From contig CAVSWP010000013.1 in assembly GCA_963731665.1 (NCBI GenBank), positions 1 through 64,000 of the forward strand: 64,000 nucleotides of DNA. The letters are read 5' to 3'. The stretch comes from Chersky-840 sp035604715 (lineage in GTDB: Bacteria; Actinomycetota; Acidimicrobiia; Acidimicrobiales; UBA8190). The notes beneath the pieces were generated by a model. That model was not told the origin of the DNA. It made no database searches and saw nothing but the letters and a program-made list of their open reading frames with translations. Below are positions 9,472 to 18,466 of this stretch, in pieces. A program made the translations under genes and the position numbers. Position 1 is the first letter of the stretch. Each line of letters starts with the position of its first letter.

Positions 9472-9673
9472 GCTCGTCCTCCTCACTCACCGCCCCGCCA
9501 GATATCGGGTCGAAGCTATCCCCGGGCCCCGCACTAAACGCGGATGGTGGGGGTTGGGCCCTGCCTGAGGTGTCGGCCGCTGGCCGGGGCTCCGACGGGT
9601 TGTCACACTGGTTGGGCCCCTGGGAGTGCTCCAGGCGCAGGTCGCCCCGGAGGGGCGCAGAGAAAGGGACGCC

Positions 9674-10495
9674 GTGACGACGGGCACCGAGGAATCGGTC
9701 ATCTCGATCCTGGCGGAGGAATGGGCGGCCATCGACACGCTCGGACAGGGCCTGGCCGACGCCGAGTGGGAACTGCCCTCGGAGTGTCCGGGGTGGGACG
9801 TGCGCGACGTCGTGTCCCATCTCATCGGGATCGAGCGGACCCTCCTGGGCGACCCGTCGCCCCCGCCGCTGACCGAGCTGCCGGCGCACGTGGAGAACGA
9901 GATCGGTGCTCGCAACGAGGCGTGGGTGGCGCCCCGGCGGTCGCTGCCCGGGCACGTGGTCCTGGCCGAGTTCAGAGACGTCACGGCGCGCCGCCTGGCT
10001 CAGTTGGAGGCGTTGCCCGAAGCCCGATTCGACGAGATCGGCCCGAGCCCGGTCGGCAACGTCGCGTACCGCGAATTCATGAACGTTCGTGTCATGGACT
10101 CCTGGGTGCACGAGCAGGACGTTCGAGTGGCCACCGGCCGGCCCGGTCATGACTCGGGGCCCGCCGCCCAACTGTCGTTGGACCGACTGTGCTCGGCCAT
10201 GCCCTTTGTCGTGGGAAAGCAAGCGCGAGCCCCTGAGGGCGCCTCCGTGCGCTTCGATCTGCGCGGGTCGTTGGCGCGACGCATCGACGTTGTCGTGCAG
10301 GGCGGTCGCGCCAAAGCCGTTGGTGCCCTGGACGGCAGTCCCAGCGCCGCCCTGGACATGCAGGTGGAGGTCTTCTGGCGCCTCGCCTGTGGGCGGGTGG
10401 ACGGTGAGGCGGCTCGCACGGCAGGGATCGTGGGCCTCAGCGGAGACACCGAGCTGGCGTTGCGCGTGCTCGAGTCCATGGCCTTCATGATCTGA
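9674..10495 (+). CDS. Maleylpyruvate isomerase-fold (MDMPI/DinB-like) family protein
   Basis: A member of the actinobacterial TIGR03083-type family, a DinB-like four-helix bundle that may bind a metal and use mycothiol (family knowledge). The N-terminal half has LAEEWAAIDTLGQGL, ECPGWDVRDVVSHLIGIERT and a later RVMDSWVHEQDVRVATGRPG; these histidines are the likely metal ligands. The C-terminal half resembles the SCP2-like domain (LDGSPSAALDMQVEVFWRLA). The substrate cannot be told from sequence. GTG 9674 was chosen because AAAGG lies 5-9 nt upstream and the family begins at about this point. A GC-rich hairpin follows the stop codon directly. Confidence 0.75.
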   Translation: MTTGTEESVISILAEEWAAIDTLGQGLADAEWELPSECPGWDVRDVVSHLIGIERTLLGDPSPPPLTELPAHVENEIGARNEAWVAPRRSLPGHVVLAEFRDVTARRLAQLEALPEARFDEIGPSPVGNVAYREFMNVRVMDSWVHEQDVRVATGRPGHDSGPAAQLSLDRLCSAMPFVVGKQARAPEGASVRFDLRGSLARRIDVVVQGGRAKAVGALDGSPSAALDMQVEVFWRLACGRVDGEAARTAGIVGLSGDTELALRVLESMAFMI

Positions 10496-10514
10496 CGCCC
10501 ACGGTCCGTGGGCG
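10496..10514 (+). terminator. GC hairpin terminator without U tract
   Basis: CGCCCACG and CGTGGGCG form a perfect 8-bp stem with a 3-nt loop, beginning at the base after the TGA of the MDMPI-fold gene. There is no T run. Such hairpins are common terminators in high-GC actinobacteria. Confidence 0.6.
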
Positions 10515-10550
10515 GATCGGTGCGTGCGACGGTGAGATCACAGGGCCTTG

Positions 10551-10556
10551 TAGACT
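10551..10556 (+). promoter_or_regulatory. Putative -10 box of tig
   Basis: TAGACT lies 11 nt before the tig ATG, downstream of the hairpin that closes the previous gene. No clear -35 is visible. It would give a leader of only a few bases. Confidence 0.45.
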
Positions 10557-10567
10557 CTGCCTTCCTT

Positions 10568-12010
10568 ATGCGCGCCACCGCCGAGCCGGTCGAGGGCAAC
10601 AGGGTCCGCCTGTCCGTCGAAGTCGACGAGGCCGAGGTAGACCAGGCGCTCGACGCCACCGTCCGTCGCCTGGCCCGGCAGGTGCGAGTCCCCGGATTCC
10701 GTCCCGGCAAGGTACCCCGGCAGGTCCTCGAGGCCCGTCTCGGGGGGGCCACCGCCCTGCGACAGCAGGCGCTCAGTGACGCCTTGCCCGACCTGTACGC
10801 CCGGGCGGTCGTCGACACCGAGTTGGATCCCATCGCCGCTCCCGAGATCGACATCAAGTCGGGAGAGGACGAGGGCCCCGTCACCTTCGACGCCGTCGTC
10901 GAGATTCGCCCCACGGTGTCCATCGCCGGCTACGGGGGGCTGCAGGTGACACTGCCCACCATCGAGGTCGGCGACGACGAGGTGCGGGCCCAGGTCGACC
11001 GGCTGCGCGACCAGTCCGCCGAGCTCACGTCGGTGGGACGCCCGGCACGCGTCGGCGACCACGTTTCGATCGACATGCACGGAACGCGCCAGCGGGGCGA
11101 GGACCTGCACGTGGAGGACTACCTCTACGAGATCGGCAGCGGCGAGGAGATCGCCGGTCTCGACGAGCAGCTCACCGGCGCCAAGCCCGGAGACATCTTG
11201 CAGTTCTCGGCGCCCGTGCGGACCGACGACACCGAGGAAGAGGCCCAGATCCGGGTCCTGGTGAAAGACGTCAAGGAGAAGGTCCTGACTGAGCTCTCGG
11301 ACCAGTGGGCGACCGAGGCATCGGAATTCGAGACGCTGCAGGCCCTGGAGGACGATCTGCGCGCTCGACTCGGCCAGTTCAAGGTGGTCCAGGCCCAACT
11401 GGCGCTGCGGGAGCGCACCGTCGAGGCGCTCGTGGGGCTCGTGGCCGAGGACCCGCCCGAGGCGTTGGTCGACGACGAGGTGCGTGAGCGCCTGCACGAC
11501 CTTGGGCACCGACTCGAGGCCCGACGCCTGACGGTGGAGCAGTTCCTGGCGGCCTCGGGCCGCCAGGAGGCCGACCTGCTCGCCGAGATCAGGTCCGACG
11601 CCGCTCGCGCCGTTCGCTTGGACCTGGCCCTGCGGGCGCTCGCCGACGCCGAGGACATCCAGGTCACCGACGCCGAGCTCGACGAGGCCGTGGCGGAGAT
11701 GGCGAAGCAGGCGGGCACGAGCGCCGCGGATCTCAGGCGCCGACTCGACCGCGCTGGCAGGCTGCCCGCGGTACGCTCCGACAGGAGGAAAGCCAAGGCA
11801 CTGACCTGGCTCTTCGACCGTGTGGACCTGGTGGACGAGGAAGGCAAACCTCTTTCCCGGGACGTGTTGCAGCTGGACGTCGCAGCACAGGAAGTGGGTG
11901 GGGCCGAGACGGGCGGCCAAGAGGGCACCGCCGATGCGGTCGACCCCGGCGAGCAAGGGAGCGAAGGCGTGCGGGCTGCGGGACGATCGAGCGAGGAGGC
12001 CGAGTCGTGA
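10568..12010 (+). CDS. tig: Trigger factor
   Basis: A ribosome-associated chaperone with peptidyl-prolyl isomerase activity that meets nascent chains at the exit tunnel. The N-terminal ribosome-binding domain has the signature GFRPGKVPR at 43-51. The middle FKBP-like domain includes VGDHVSIDMHG and EIAGLDEQLTGAKPGD. The C-terminal domain is long and helical (RERTVEALVG, LRALADAEDIQVTDAEL), and the end has a variable Gly/Glu-rich tail. Its 480 residues are slightly more than usual because of this tail. ATG 10568 was chosen because homology starts at once (MRATAEPVEGNRVRLSV). It overlaps clpP by 4 nt (GTGA), so chaperone and protease are translated together. Confidence 0.96.
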   Translation: MRATAEPVEGNRVRLSVEVDEAEVDQALDATVRRLARQVRVPGFRPGKVPRQVLEARLGGATALRQQALSDALPDLYARAVVDTELDPIAAPEIDIKSGEDEGPVTFDAVVEIRPTVSIAGYGGLQVTLPTIEVGDDEVRAQVDRLRDQSAELTSVGRPARVGDHVSIDMHGTRQRGEDLHVEDYLYEIGSGEEIAGLDEQLTGAKPGDILQFSAPVRTDDTEEEAQIRVLVKDVKEKVLTELSDQWATEASEFETLQALEDDLRARLGQFKVVQAQLALRERTVEALVGLVAEDPPEALVDDEVRERLHDLGHRLEARRLTVEQFLAASGRQEADLLAEIRSDAARAVRLDLALRALADAEDIQVTDAELDEAVAEMAKQAGTSAADLRRRLDRAGRLPAVRSDRRKAKALTWLFDRVDLVDEEGKPLSRDVLQLDVAAQEVGGAETGGQEGTADAVDPGEQGSEGVRAAGRSSEEAES

Positions 12011-12648
12011 GGGTCGTCGCTGACGCCCAGGGGTACCTCGTGCCCACGGTCATCGAACAGACGAGCCGTGGCGAGCGGGGATATGACCTCTACTCCCGAC
12101 TGCTCAAGGAGCGCATCATCATCCTGGGAACGCCCATCGACGACGCCGTGGCCAACCTGATCTGCGCCCAGATGTTGTTCCTCGAGTACGAGGAACCCGA
12201 CAAGGACATCCACCTCTACGTGAACTCGCCGGGAGGCGACATCACCGCCCTGTTCGCCATCTACGACACCATGAAGTTCGTGAAACCCGACGTGTCGACC
12301 TTCTGCTTCGGGCAGGCGGCCTCGGCCGCGGCGGTGCTGCTGGCGGCGGGCGCCAAGGGCAAGCGGTTCGCTCTTCCCCACGCCCGGATCCTCCTGCACC
12401 AACCCTGGGGCGGCGCAGCCGGGCAGGCCAGCGATATCGAGCTGCAGGCCAAGGAGATAATCAGAATGCGTGACCTGCTCAACTCGATGATCGCCGATGA
12501 CACCGGCCAGGCGCCGGAGAAGATCGCCCGTGACACCGACCGAGACTTCGTGATCACTGCCGATGAGGCGGTCTCGTACGGGCTGATCGACGAGGTGATC
12601 ACGACCCGCGACGCCGTGGGTGCCGCCGAAGCCGTCGGCGCGGCGTAG
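12007..12648 (+). CDS. clpP: ATP-dependent Clp protease proteolytic subunit
   Basis: The serine peptidase that forms the 14-subunit chamber fed by ClpX or ClpC. Catalytic Ser106 lies in FGQAASAAAVLL and His131 in ILLHQPWGG. The aspartate falls in the RDTDRDF stretch near 176-180. The oxyanion-side NSPGGDI loop is at 73-79. At 213 residues it has normal length. The GTG start at 12007 overlaps the tig stop. clpX follows 27 nt downstream, giving the canonical tig-clpP-clpX operon. Actinobacteria often carry clpP1 and clpP2 in tandem, but only one copy is present here. Confidence 0.97.
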   Translation: MRVVADAQGYLVPTVIEQTSRGERGYDLYSRLLKERIIILGTPIDDAVANLICAQMLFLEYEEPDKDIHLYVNSPGGDITALFAIYDTMKFVKPDVSTFCFGQAASAAAVLLAAGAKGKRFALPHARILLHQPWGGAAGQASDIELQAKEIIRMRDLLNSMIADDTGQAPEKIARDTDRDFVITADEAVSYGLIDEVITTRDAVGAAEAVGAA

Positions 12649-12675
12649 GCTCGTACAGGGACGAAGGGGGACACG

Positions 12676-13950
<1,275 letters not shown>

Positions 13951-14015
13951 CCGGCTCGCTCCCGGCGGTGTCGGACCGCTCCGAGCGCAGCGCGGCGCGC
14001 CCCGGACGTGACGCC

Positions 14016-15341
14016 ATGGTGTCCTGGCTCGACAGCCACACCGACTACGAGCAGTCCATGCCCACCCGTGTGGGGGCCCCCACGCTCGATCGCATACGGG
14101 AGCTGTGCCGCCTGCTGGGAGACCCCGAGCGCTCGTGCCCGGTGGTGCATCTGACGGGTACCAACGGCAAAGGGTCGACGGCCAGGATCCTGACCGAGCT
14201 CTTTCTCGCCGACGGGTTGACGGTCGGAACCTATGCGAGCCCCAACCTCGCCCGTGTGAACGAGCGCCTGGCTCGTAACGGCGAGCCCATCGGCGACGAT
14301 GAGCTGGCCGAGGTGCTCGGCTCCCTGGCCATGATCGAGCCCCTGCTGAGCCAGAGGCCGACCCGCTTCGAGCTGTTGACGGCGGCCGCCTTCCGGTGGT
14401 TCGCCGACAGCCCCGTTGACGTCGCCGTCGTCGAGGTTGGGCTGGGCGGGCGGTGGGACGCCACCAACGTGGTCGACCCCGACGTCGCGCTGGTCACGAA
14501 CGTGAGCTACGACCACGTGGAGATCCTGGGGCCGACGCTCGTCGACATCGCCACCGAGAAAGCCGGGATCATCAAGCCGGGGTGCCGGGTCGTGGTGGGA
14601 GAGACCGACCCCGAGCTCCGGGGCATCTTCGTGGCCGCCGCCCACGAGCGCGGTGCGGCGCAGACGTGGGTGCGGGGCGAGGACTTCGACTGCGAGGCCA
14701 GCCATGTCGCCGTGGGCGGCCGGGTCCTCGACCTGCGGACACCGGGGGCCCGCTATCCCGAGGTGTACCTCCCACTGCACGGGGCCCATCAGGCCGACAA
14801 CGCGGCGTGCGCCGTGGCCGCCGGGGAGTCCTTCTTCGGTGCTCCGCTCGCTCCCGAGGTGGTCGAGCACGCCCTGGGAGCGGTCCGGGTCCCGGGGCGG
14901 ATGGAGATCGTGGGGCGGGCGCCGCTCATCATCCTCGACGGGGCTCACAACGTGGCGGGCGCCCACGCGCTGGCTCGCGCCGTCGAGACCGAGCTGCCTC
15001 CCGCCGGCCAGACCGTCGCCCTGGTCGGGATGCTCCAGGGCCGCGACCCCAGCGCCATGCTCGAGGCCTTGCGCCCGACCGGGGTGCAGACCATCGTGGC
15101 GTGCACGGCGCCGTCACCTCGGGCGCTTCCCGCCACGTCGATTGCCGAGGCGGCACGAGCCCTCGGACTCGAGGCGTTGGCCGCCGACACGGTGATCGAC
15201 GGCCTCAACCTGGCCCGCGGCCGGCTCTCGCCGACCTCGACACTTGTAGTGACAGGTTCGCTGTACGTGGTGGCCGACGCCCGGCAGGTTCTGTTGGGAT
15301 CGACCCAAATTACCGATCCCGATAGCCTCTCCGAGCCATGA
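14016..15341 (+). CDS. folC: Folylpolyglutamate/dihydrofolate synthase
   Basis: A Mur-ligase-type enzyme that adds glutamate to dihydropteroate or folates in the cytoplasm. The P-loop is TGTNGKGST (47-55). It also has EVGLGGRWDATN, ALVTNVSYDHVEILG, TEKAGIIKPG and the C-terminal DGAHNVAGA motif. ATG 14016 is used because the family N-terminus (WLDSHTDYEQSM) follows directly; the open frame extends upstream into the end of clpX. It has 441 residues, within the family range. The stop overlaps the ndk start (ATGA). The order clpX-folC-ndk resembles other actinobacteria, although valS, often located between clpX and folC, is absent. Confidence 0.95.
   Translation: MVSWLDSHTDYEQSMPTRVGAPTLDRIRELCRLLGDPERSCPVVHLTGTNGKGSTARILTELFLADGLTVGTYASPNLARVNERLARNGEPIGDDELAEVLGSLAMIEPLLSQRPTRFELLTAAAFRWFADSPVDVAVVEVGLGGRWDATNVVDPDVALVTNVSYDHVEILGPTLVDIATEKAGIIKPGCRVVVGETDPELRGIFVAAAHERGAAQTWVRGEDFDCEASHVAVGGRVLDLRTPGARYPEVYLPLHGAHQADNAACAVAAGESFFGAPLAPEVVEHALGAVRVPGRMEIVGRAPLIILDGAHNVAGAHALARAVETELPPAGQTVALVGMLQGRDPSAMLEALRPTGVQTIVACTAPSPRALPATSIAEAARALGLEALAADTVIDGLNLARGRLSPTSTLVVTGSLYVVADARQVLLGSTQITDPDSLSEP
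15323..15328 (+). promoter_or_regulatory. Putative -10 box of ndk
   Basis: TAGCCT inside the 3' end of folC lies 9 nt before the ndk ATG. It would allow leaderless transcription of ndk in addition to read-through from folC. Confidence 0.35.
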
Positions 15342-15748
15342 GCCGCACTCTGGTGATCTGCAAGCCCGATGCCGTCGAGCGGGGCCTGGTGGGGGAGCTC
15401 ATCGATCGTCTCGAGCGCAAGGGACTGCGCCTGGTGGCGGCGCAGCTGCGCCTGATCGACGTGGAGACGGCCTCGGCGCACTACGAGGAGCATCGCGGCA
15501 AGCCCTTCTACGCCGACCTGGTGGAATTCATCACACGGTCCCCGGCCGTGGTGCTCGTGGTGGAGGGCCCCGAGGACACGTGGCGCATCGTGCGCACGCT
15601 GATGGGCCCGACCGACCCCGCCGAGGCGCCTGCGGGGACGATCCGCGGTGATCTGGGGACGGTGCTCACCGAGAACCTCGTGCACGGATCGGACTCCGCC
15701 GAGTCGGCGGCGCGTGAGATCGCCATCTTCTTTCCGGGCCTCGACTGA
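15338..15748 (+). CDS. ndk: Nucleoside diphosphate kinase
   Basis: Equilibrates the gamma-phosphate between nucleoside di- and triphosphates through a phospho-histidine. The catalytic His116 lies in NLVHGSDS. The N-terminal TLVICKPDAVERGL, the Kpn-loop equivalent (MGPTDPAEAPAGTIRGDLG) and the C-terminal REIAIFFP are all typical. With 136 residues it matches the family. Its ATG overlaps the folC stop by 4 nt. Confidence 0.98.
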   Translation: MSRTLVICKPDAVERGLVGELIDRLERKGLRLVAAQLRLIDVETASAHYEEHRGKPFYADLVEFITRSPAVVLVVEGPEDTWRIVRTLMGPTDPAEAPAGTIRGDLGTVLTENLVHGSDSAESAAREIAIFFPGLD

Positions 15749-15804
15749 CACCCCGGGACCGCGAGTGACAACGGTGTAGCCCCGCGCACGCGCGCGGCGT
15801 CGCC

Positions 15805-15833
15805 TTGTGTGGTCGGGCGAGGTCCCGTAGCCT
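15805..15833 (+). promoter_or_regulatory. Putative sigma-A promoter upstream of mreB
   Basis: TTGTGT (15805-15810) and TAGCCT (15828-15833) are separated by 17 bases, in the 167-nt gap between ndk and mreB. This is the best-formed -35/-10 pair seen in the window and would drive the mreB-mreC-mreD-PBP2 operon with a leader of about 75 nt. Confidence 0.5.
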
Positions 15834-15915
15834 TGTCCCCAACCCCCAGTACAGAGGCGGGAGGCCGCCCGGGTTCGGTGACGGTCCCCGCTCCATCACG
15901 AGGTAGATCGACGCC

Positions 15916-16947
15916 ATGCGGGACAACCGGTTCTTCTTGCTCGGACGCGACATGGCCGTCGACCTCGGCACGGCCAACACCCTCGTGTACGTGCGCGGTC
16001 GCGGCATCATCCTGAACGAGCCGTCGGTGGTGGCGGTGAACGTCAAGGACGGCCGTCCCTTGGCGGTGGGGGCAGAGGCCAAGCGCATGATCGGCCGGAC
16101 GCCCAGCCATATCCAGGCCATCCGTCCTTTGAAGGACGGGGTCATCGCCGACTTCGAGATCTGCGAGAAGATGCTGCGCTACTTCATCCAGCGCGTGCAC
16201 CAGCGACGCTTCGCCAAGCCTCGGATGGTGATCTGCGTTCCTTCGGGCATCACCGGCGTCGAGCAGCGCGCCGTGATGGAGGCAGCCGAGTATGCGGGGG
16301 CGCGCAAGGCCTACATCATCGAGGAGCCCATGGCCGCCGCCATCGGGGCGGGCCTTCCCGTGCACGAGCCCACCGGCAACATGGTCGTGGACATCGGCGG
16401 TGGCACCACCGAAGTCGCCGTCATCTCGCTGGGCGGCATCGTCACGAGCCAGTCCGTGCGCATCGGTGGTGACGAGCTCGACGAGGCCATCATCTCCTAC
16501 ATCAAGAAGGAGTACAGCCTCGCTCTGGGCGAGCGCACCGCCGAGGAGATCAAGATCGCGCTGGGTTCGGCCTTCGCGCTCGAAGAGGAGCTGCACGCCG
16601 AGATCCGCGGCCGGGACCTCGTCACCGGTCTACCCAAGACCGTGGTGGTGTCCACCGAGGAGATCCGCAAGGCCATCGACGAACCGGTATCGGCGATCAT
16701 CGATGCCGTCAAGGTGACGCTCGACAAGACCCCGCCCGAGCTCGCTGCCGACATCATGGAGCAGGGGATCGTGCTCACCGGTGGCGGCGCCCTGCTCCAC
16801 GGCCTCGACGCCCGGCTACAGGAGGAGACCGGCATGCCCATCGTGGTCGCCCGGGATCCCCTCAACTGCGTGGCGATCGGGAGTGGCCAGTGCCTCGAGG
16901 AGTTCGAAGCGCTCAAGCAGGTCCTCATCACGTCCTCTGCCGGGTGA
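15916..16947 (+). CDS. mreB: Rod shape-determining protein MreB
   Basis: An actin-like ATPase that forms filaments under the membrane and directs lateral wall synthesis. Visible motifs are phosphate-1 AVDLGTANTLVYV, VPSGITGVEQRAV, phosphate-2 DIGGGTTEVAVISLGG, and the adenosine loop LTGGGALLHGLD near the C-terminus. The N-terminal RDNRFFLLGRD segment is a plausible amphipathic membrane anchor. It has 343 residues, the normal length. It heads the mreBCD-PBP2 cluster and points to a rod-shaped cell, unlike many apically growing actinobacteria that lack mreB. Confidence 0.98.
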   Translation: MRDNRFFLLGRDMAVDLGTANTLVYVRGRGIILNEPSVVAVNVKDGRPLAVGAEAKRMIGRTPSHIQAIRPLKDGVIADFEICEKMLRYFIQRVHQRRFAKPRMVICVPSGITGVEQRAVMEAAEYAGARKAYIIEEPMAAAIGAGLPVHEPTGNMVVDIGGGTTEVAVISLGGIVTSQSVRIGGDELDEAIISYIKKEYSLALGERTAEEIKIALGSAFALEEELHAEIRGRDLVTGLPKTVVVSTEEIRKAIDEPVSAIIDAVKVTLDKTPPELAADIMEQGIVLTGGGALLHGLDARLQEETGMPIVVARDPLNCVAIGSGQCLEEFEALKQVLITSSAG

Positions 16948-17057
16948 TGGGCGACCGCGCCCGGCGCGGCCCCCCCGACGCCCCCGCAGATCGGTACTGC
17001 CTGGTGCGACGGCGGCGCGCCGGCGGAGCCGGCACCAGTCCCTGAGGCGGTTCCTGC

Positions 17058-17903
17058 ATGCCGAGGAGGACACGGCGCGCACGGCGGGTTCGGCGGGGGC
17101 TCACCATCGGGTTGCTCGTGGTGGCCTCCATCGCCATCATCACCCTCGACTATCGCGGCCAGGCCCATGGAGTGATCTCGGGGGTCAAGCGCGACGCCCA
17201 CAATGCCTTCGCGCCGATCCAACGTGGTGTCGACGCCGTGGCCCACCCCGTGGGGAGCTTCCTCTCCGGCGCCGTTCACGGGGGTGACCTCGAGGCTCAG
17301 AACGCCAAGCTCCGACGAGAGATCGGCGCGCTGGAACAACAGACGCTCATGACGCAGGCGACCCGGAACCAGCTCCGCGCTCTGCAGCGCCTCGACCAGT
17401 TGCCGTGGCTCGGTGGCATCCCGACGGTCACCGCGCAGGTCACCGCCTTGAACTCGTCGGATTTCGCGGCCACGGTACAACTCGACAAAGGGAGCACCAA
17501 CGGTGTCGCGCTGGACATGCCGGTGGTCGGGGGGGCCGGTCTCGTGGGACAGGTCATCGAGGTGTGGTCGTCGGGTTGCACCGTGCGCCTCGTCACCGAC
17601 GTCGACTCGTCAATCGGCGTCCGGTTCGGGTCGGGCGGAAACCTCGCCCTAGTGGAGGGATCGGGACTGGGAAGACCTCTGGCGGTGAACCTGGTGGCCC
17701 CGGGGACGGCGCTGCACCGGGGCGAGATCCTCACCACCAGCGGCCTCCAGCATGCCCAGTACCCCGCCGACATCCCCGTGGCCAGGATCACGTCGGACTC
17801 CTCGACCCCCTCGGCGACCCAAGAGTCGGTGTCCGCGCAACCCGTTGCCAACCTGTCGGACCTGGAGTACGTCGACGTGCTCCAGTGGAGCTCGGCACCG
17901 TGA
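17058..17903 (+). CDS. mreC: Rod shape-determining protein MreC
   Basis: A bitopic membrane protein that links MreB to PBP2 in the elongasome. It has a basic start (PRRTRRARRVRRG), one membrane segment at about residues 15-30 (LTIGLLVVASIAIITL), a coiled coil around 75-115 (AQNAKLRREIGALEQQTL) and then the extracytoplasmic beta-barrel domain with DKGSTNGVALDMPVV, GLVGQVIEV and LVTDVDSSIGVRF. It has 281 residues. The 110-nt gap to mreB shows no clear promoter. The stop overlaps the mreD start (GTGA). Confidence 0.94.
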   Translation: MPRRTRRARRVRRGLTIGLLVVASIAIITLDYRGQAHGVISGVKRDAHNAFAPIQRGVDAVAHPVGSFLSGAVHGGDLEAQNAKLRREIGALEQQTLMTQATRNQLRALQRLDQLPWLGGIPTVTAQVTALNSSDFAATVQLDKGSTNGVALDMPVVGGAGLVGQVIEVWSSGCTVRLVTDVDSSIGVRFGSGGNLALVEGSGLGRPLAVNLVAPGTALHRGEILTTSGLQHAQYPADIPVARITSDSSTPSATQESVSAQPVANLSDLEYVDVLQWSSAP

Positions 17904-18466
17904 CGCGCTCGGGTGCGAGCCCTCGCGTCAGCGGCGCCCTCACCACGGGGGACGTCGCCCGGTCCACGATCGTGATCCTCGTCGTCCTCGTGGTGCAGAA
18001 CACCGTCCTCGACGCCGTGCGGGTCGGTGGCGCGCACCCCGACCTCATGCTGCTGCTGCCCGTGGCCGCCGGCTACCGCGCCGGCCCCGACCGGGGTGCG
18101 GTCTTCGGGTTCTTCGCGGGGCTGGTAGCCGACCTGTTCCTTCCCACCCCCTTCGGCCTGTCCGCCCTGGTGGGCTGTCTGTTGGGCTTCGCCACCGGGA
18201 CGGCGACCAGGGGGCTGGTGCGCAGCTCGTGGTGGTTGCCGGCGGTGGTGGCGGTGGCGGCGACGGCCGCCGGCATGGGAGCGTATGCGATCCTGGGGGC
18301 CGTGCTGGGCGATCCCGGGATGCTCAAGGCGTACCTGGCGCCGGCCCTGGTGGTGTCCACGCCCTTCGCCGCGTTGGCGGCCGTGCCCGTCCTGCGCTTT
18401 GTGTCCTGGGCGGTGCCCGAACCGGGGCCCTCTCACCACGTGCCGACGGGCGGGGGACTGCGATGA
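17900..18466 (+). CDS. mreD: Rod shape-determining protein MreD
   Basis: A polytopic membrane partner of MreC in the elongasome. The start is GTG 17900, overlapping the mreC stop. About five hydrophobic segments are visible, among them STIVILVVLVVQNTVL, DLMLLLPVAAGY, GAVFGFFAGLVADLF with the typical TPFGLSALVGCLLGFATG, WWLPAVVAVAATAAGMGAY and LAPALVVSTPFAALAAVPVL. It has 188 residues, a normal size. Identification rests on topology, the FFAGLVADLF...PFGLSAL pattern and its place between mreC and PBP2. Confidence 0.88.
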   Translation: MTRSGASPRVSGALTTGDVARSTIVILVVLVVQNTVLDAVRVGGAHPDLMLLLPVAAGYRAGPDRGAVFGFFAGLVADLFLPTPFGLSALVGCLLGFATGTATRGLVRSSWWLPAVVAVAATAAGMGAYAILGAVLGDPGMLKAYLAPALVVSTPFAALAAVPVLRFVSWAVPEPGPSHHVPTGGGLR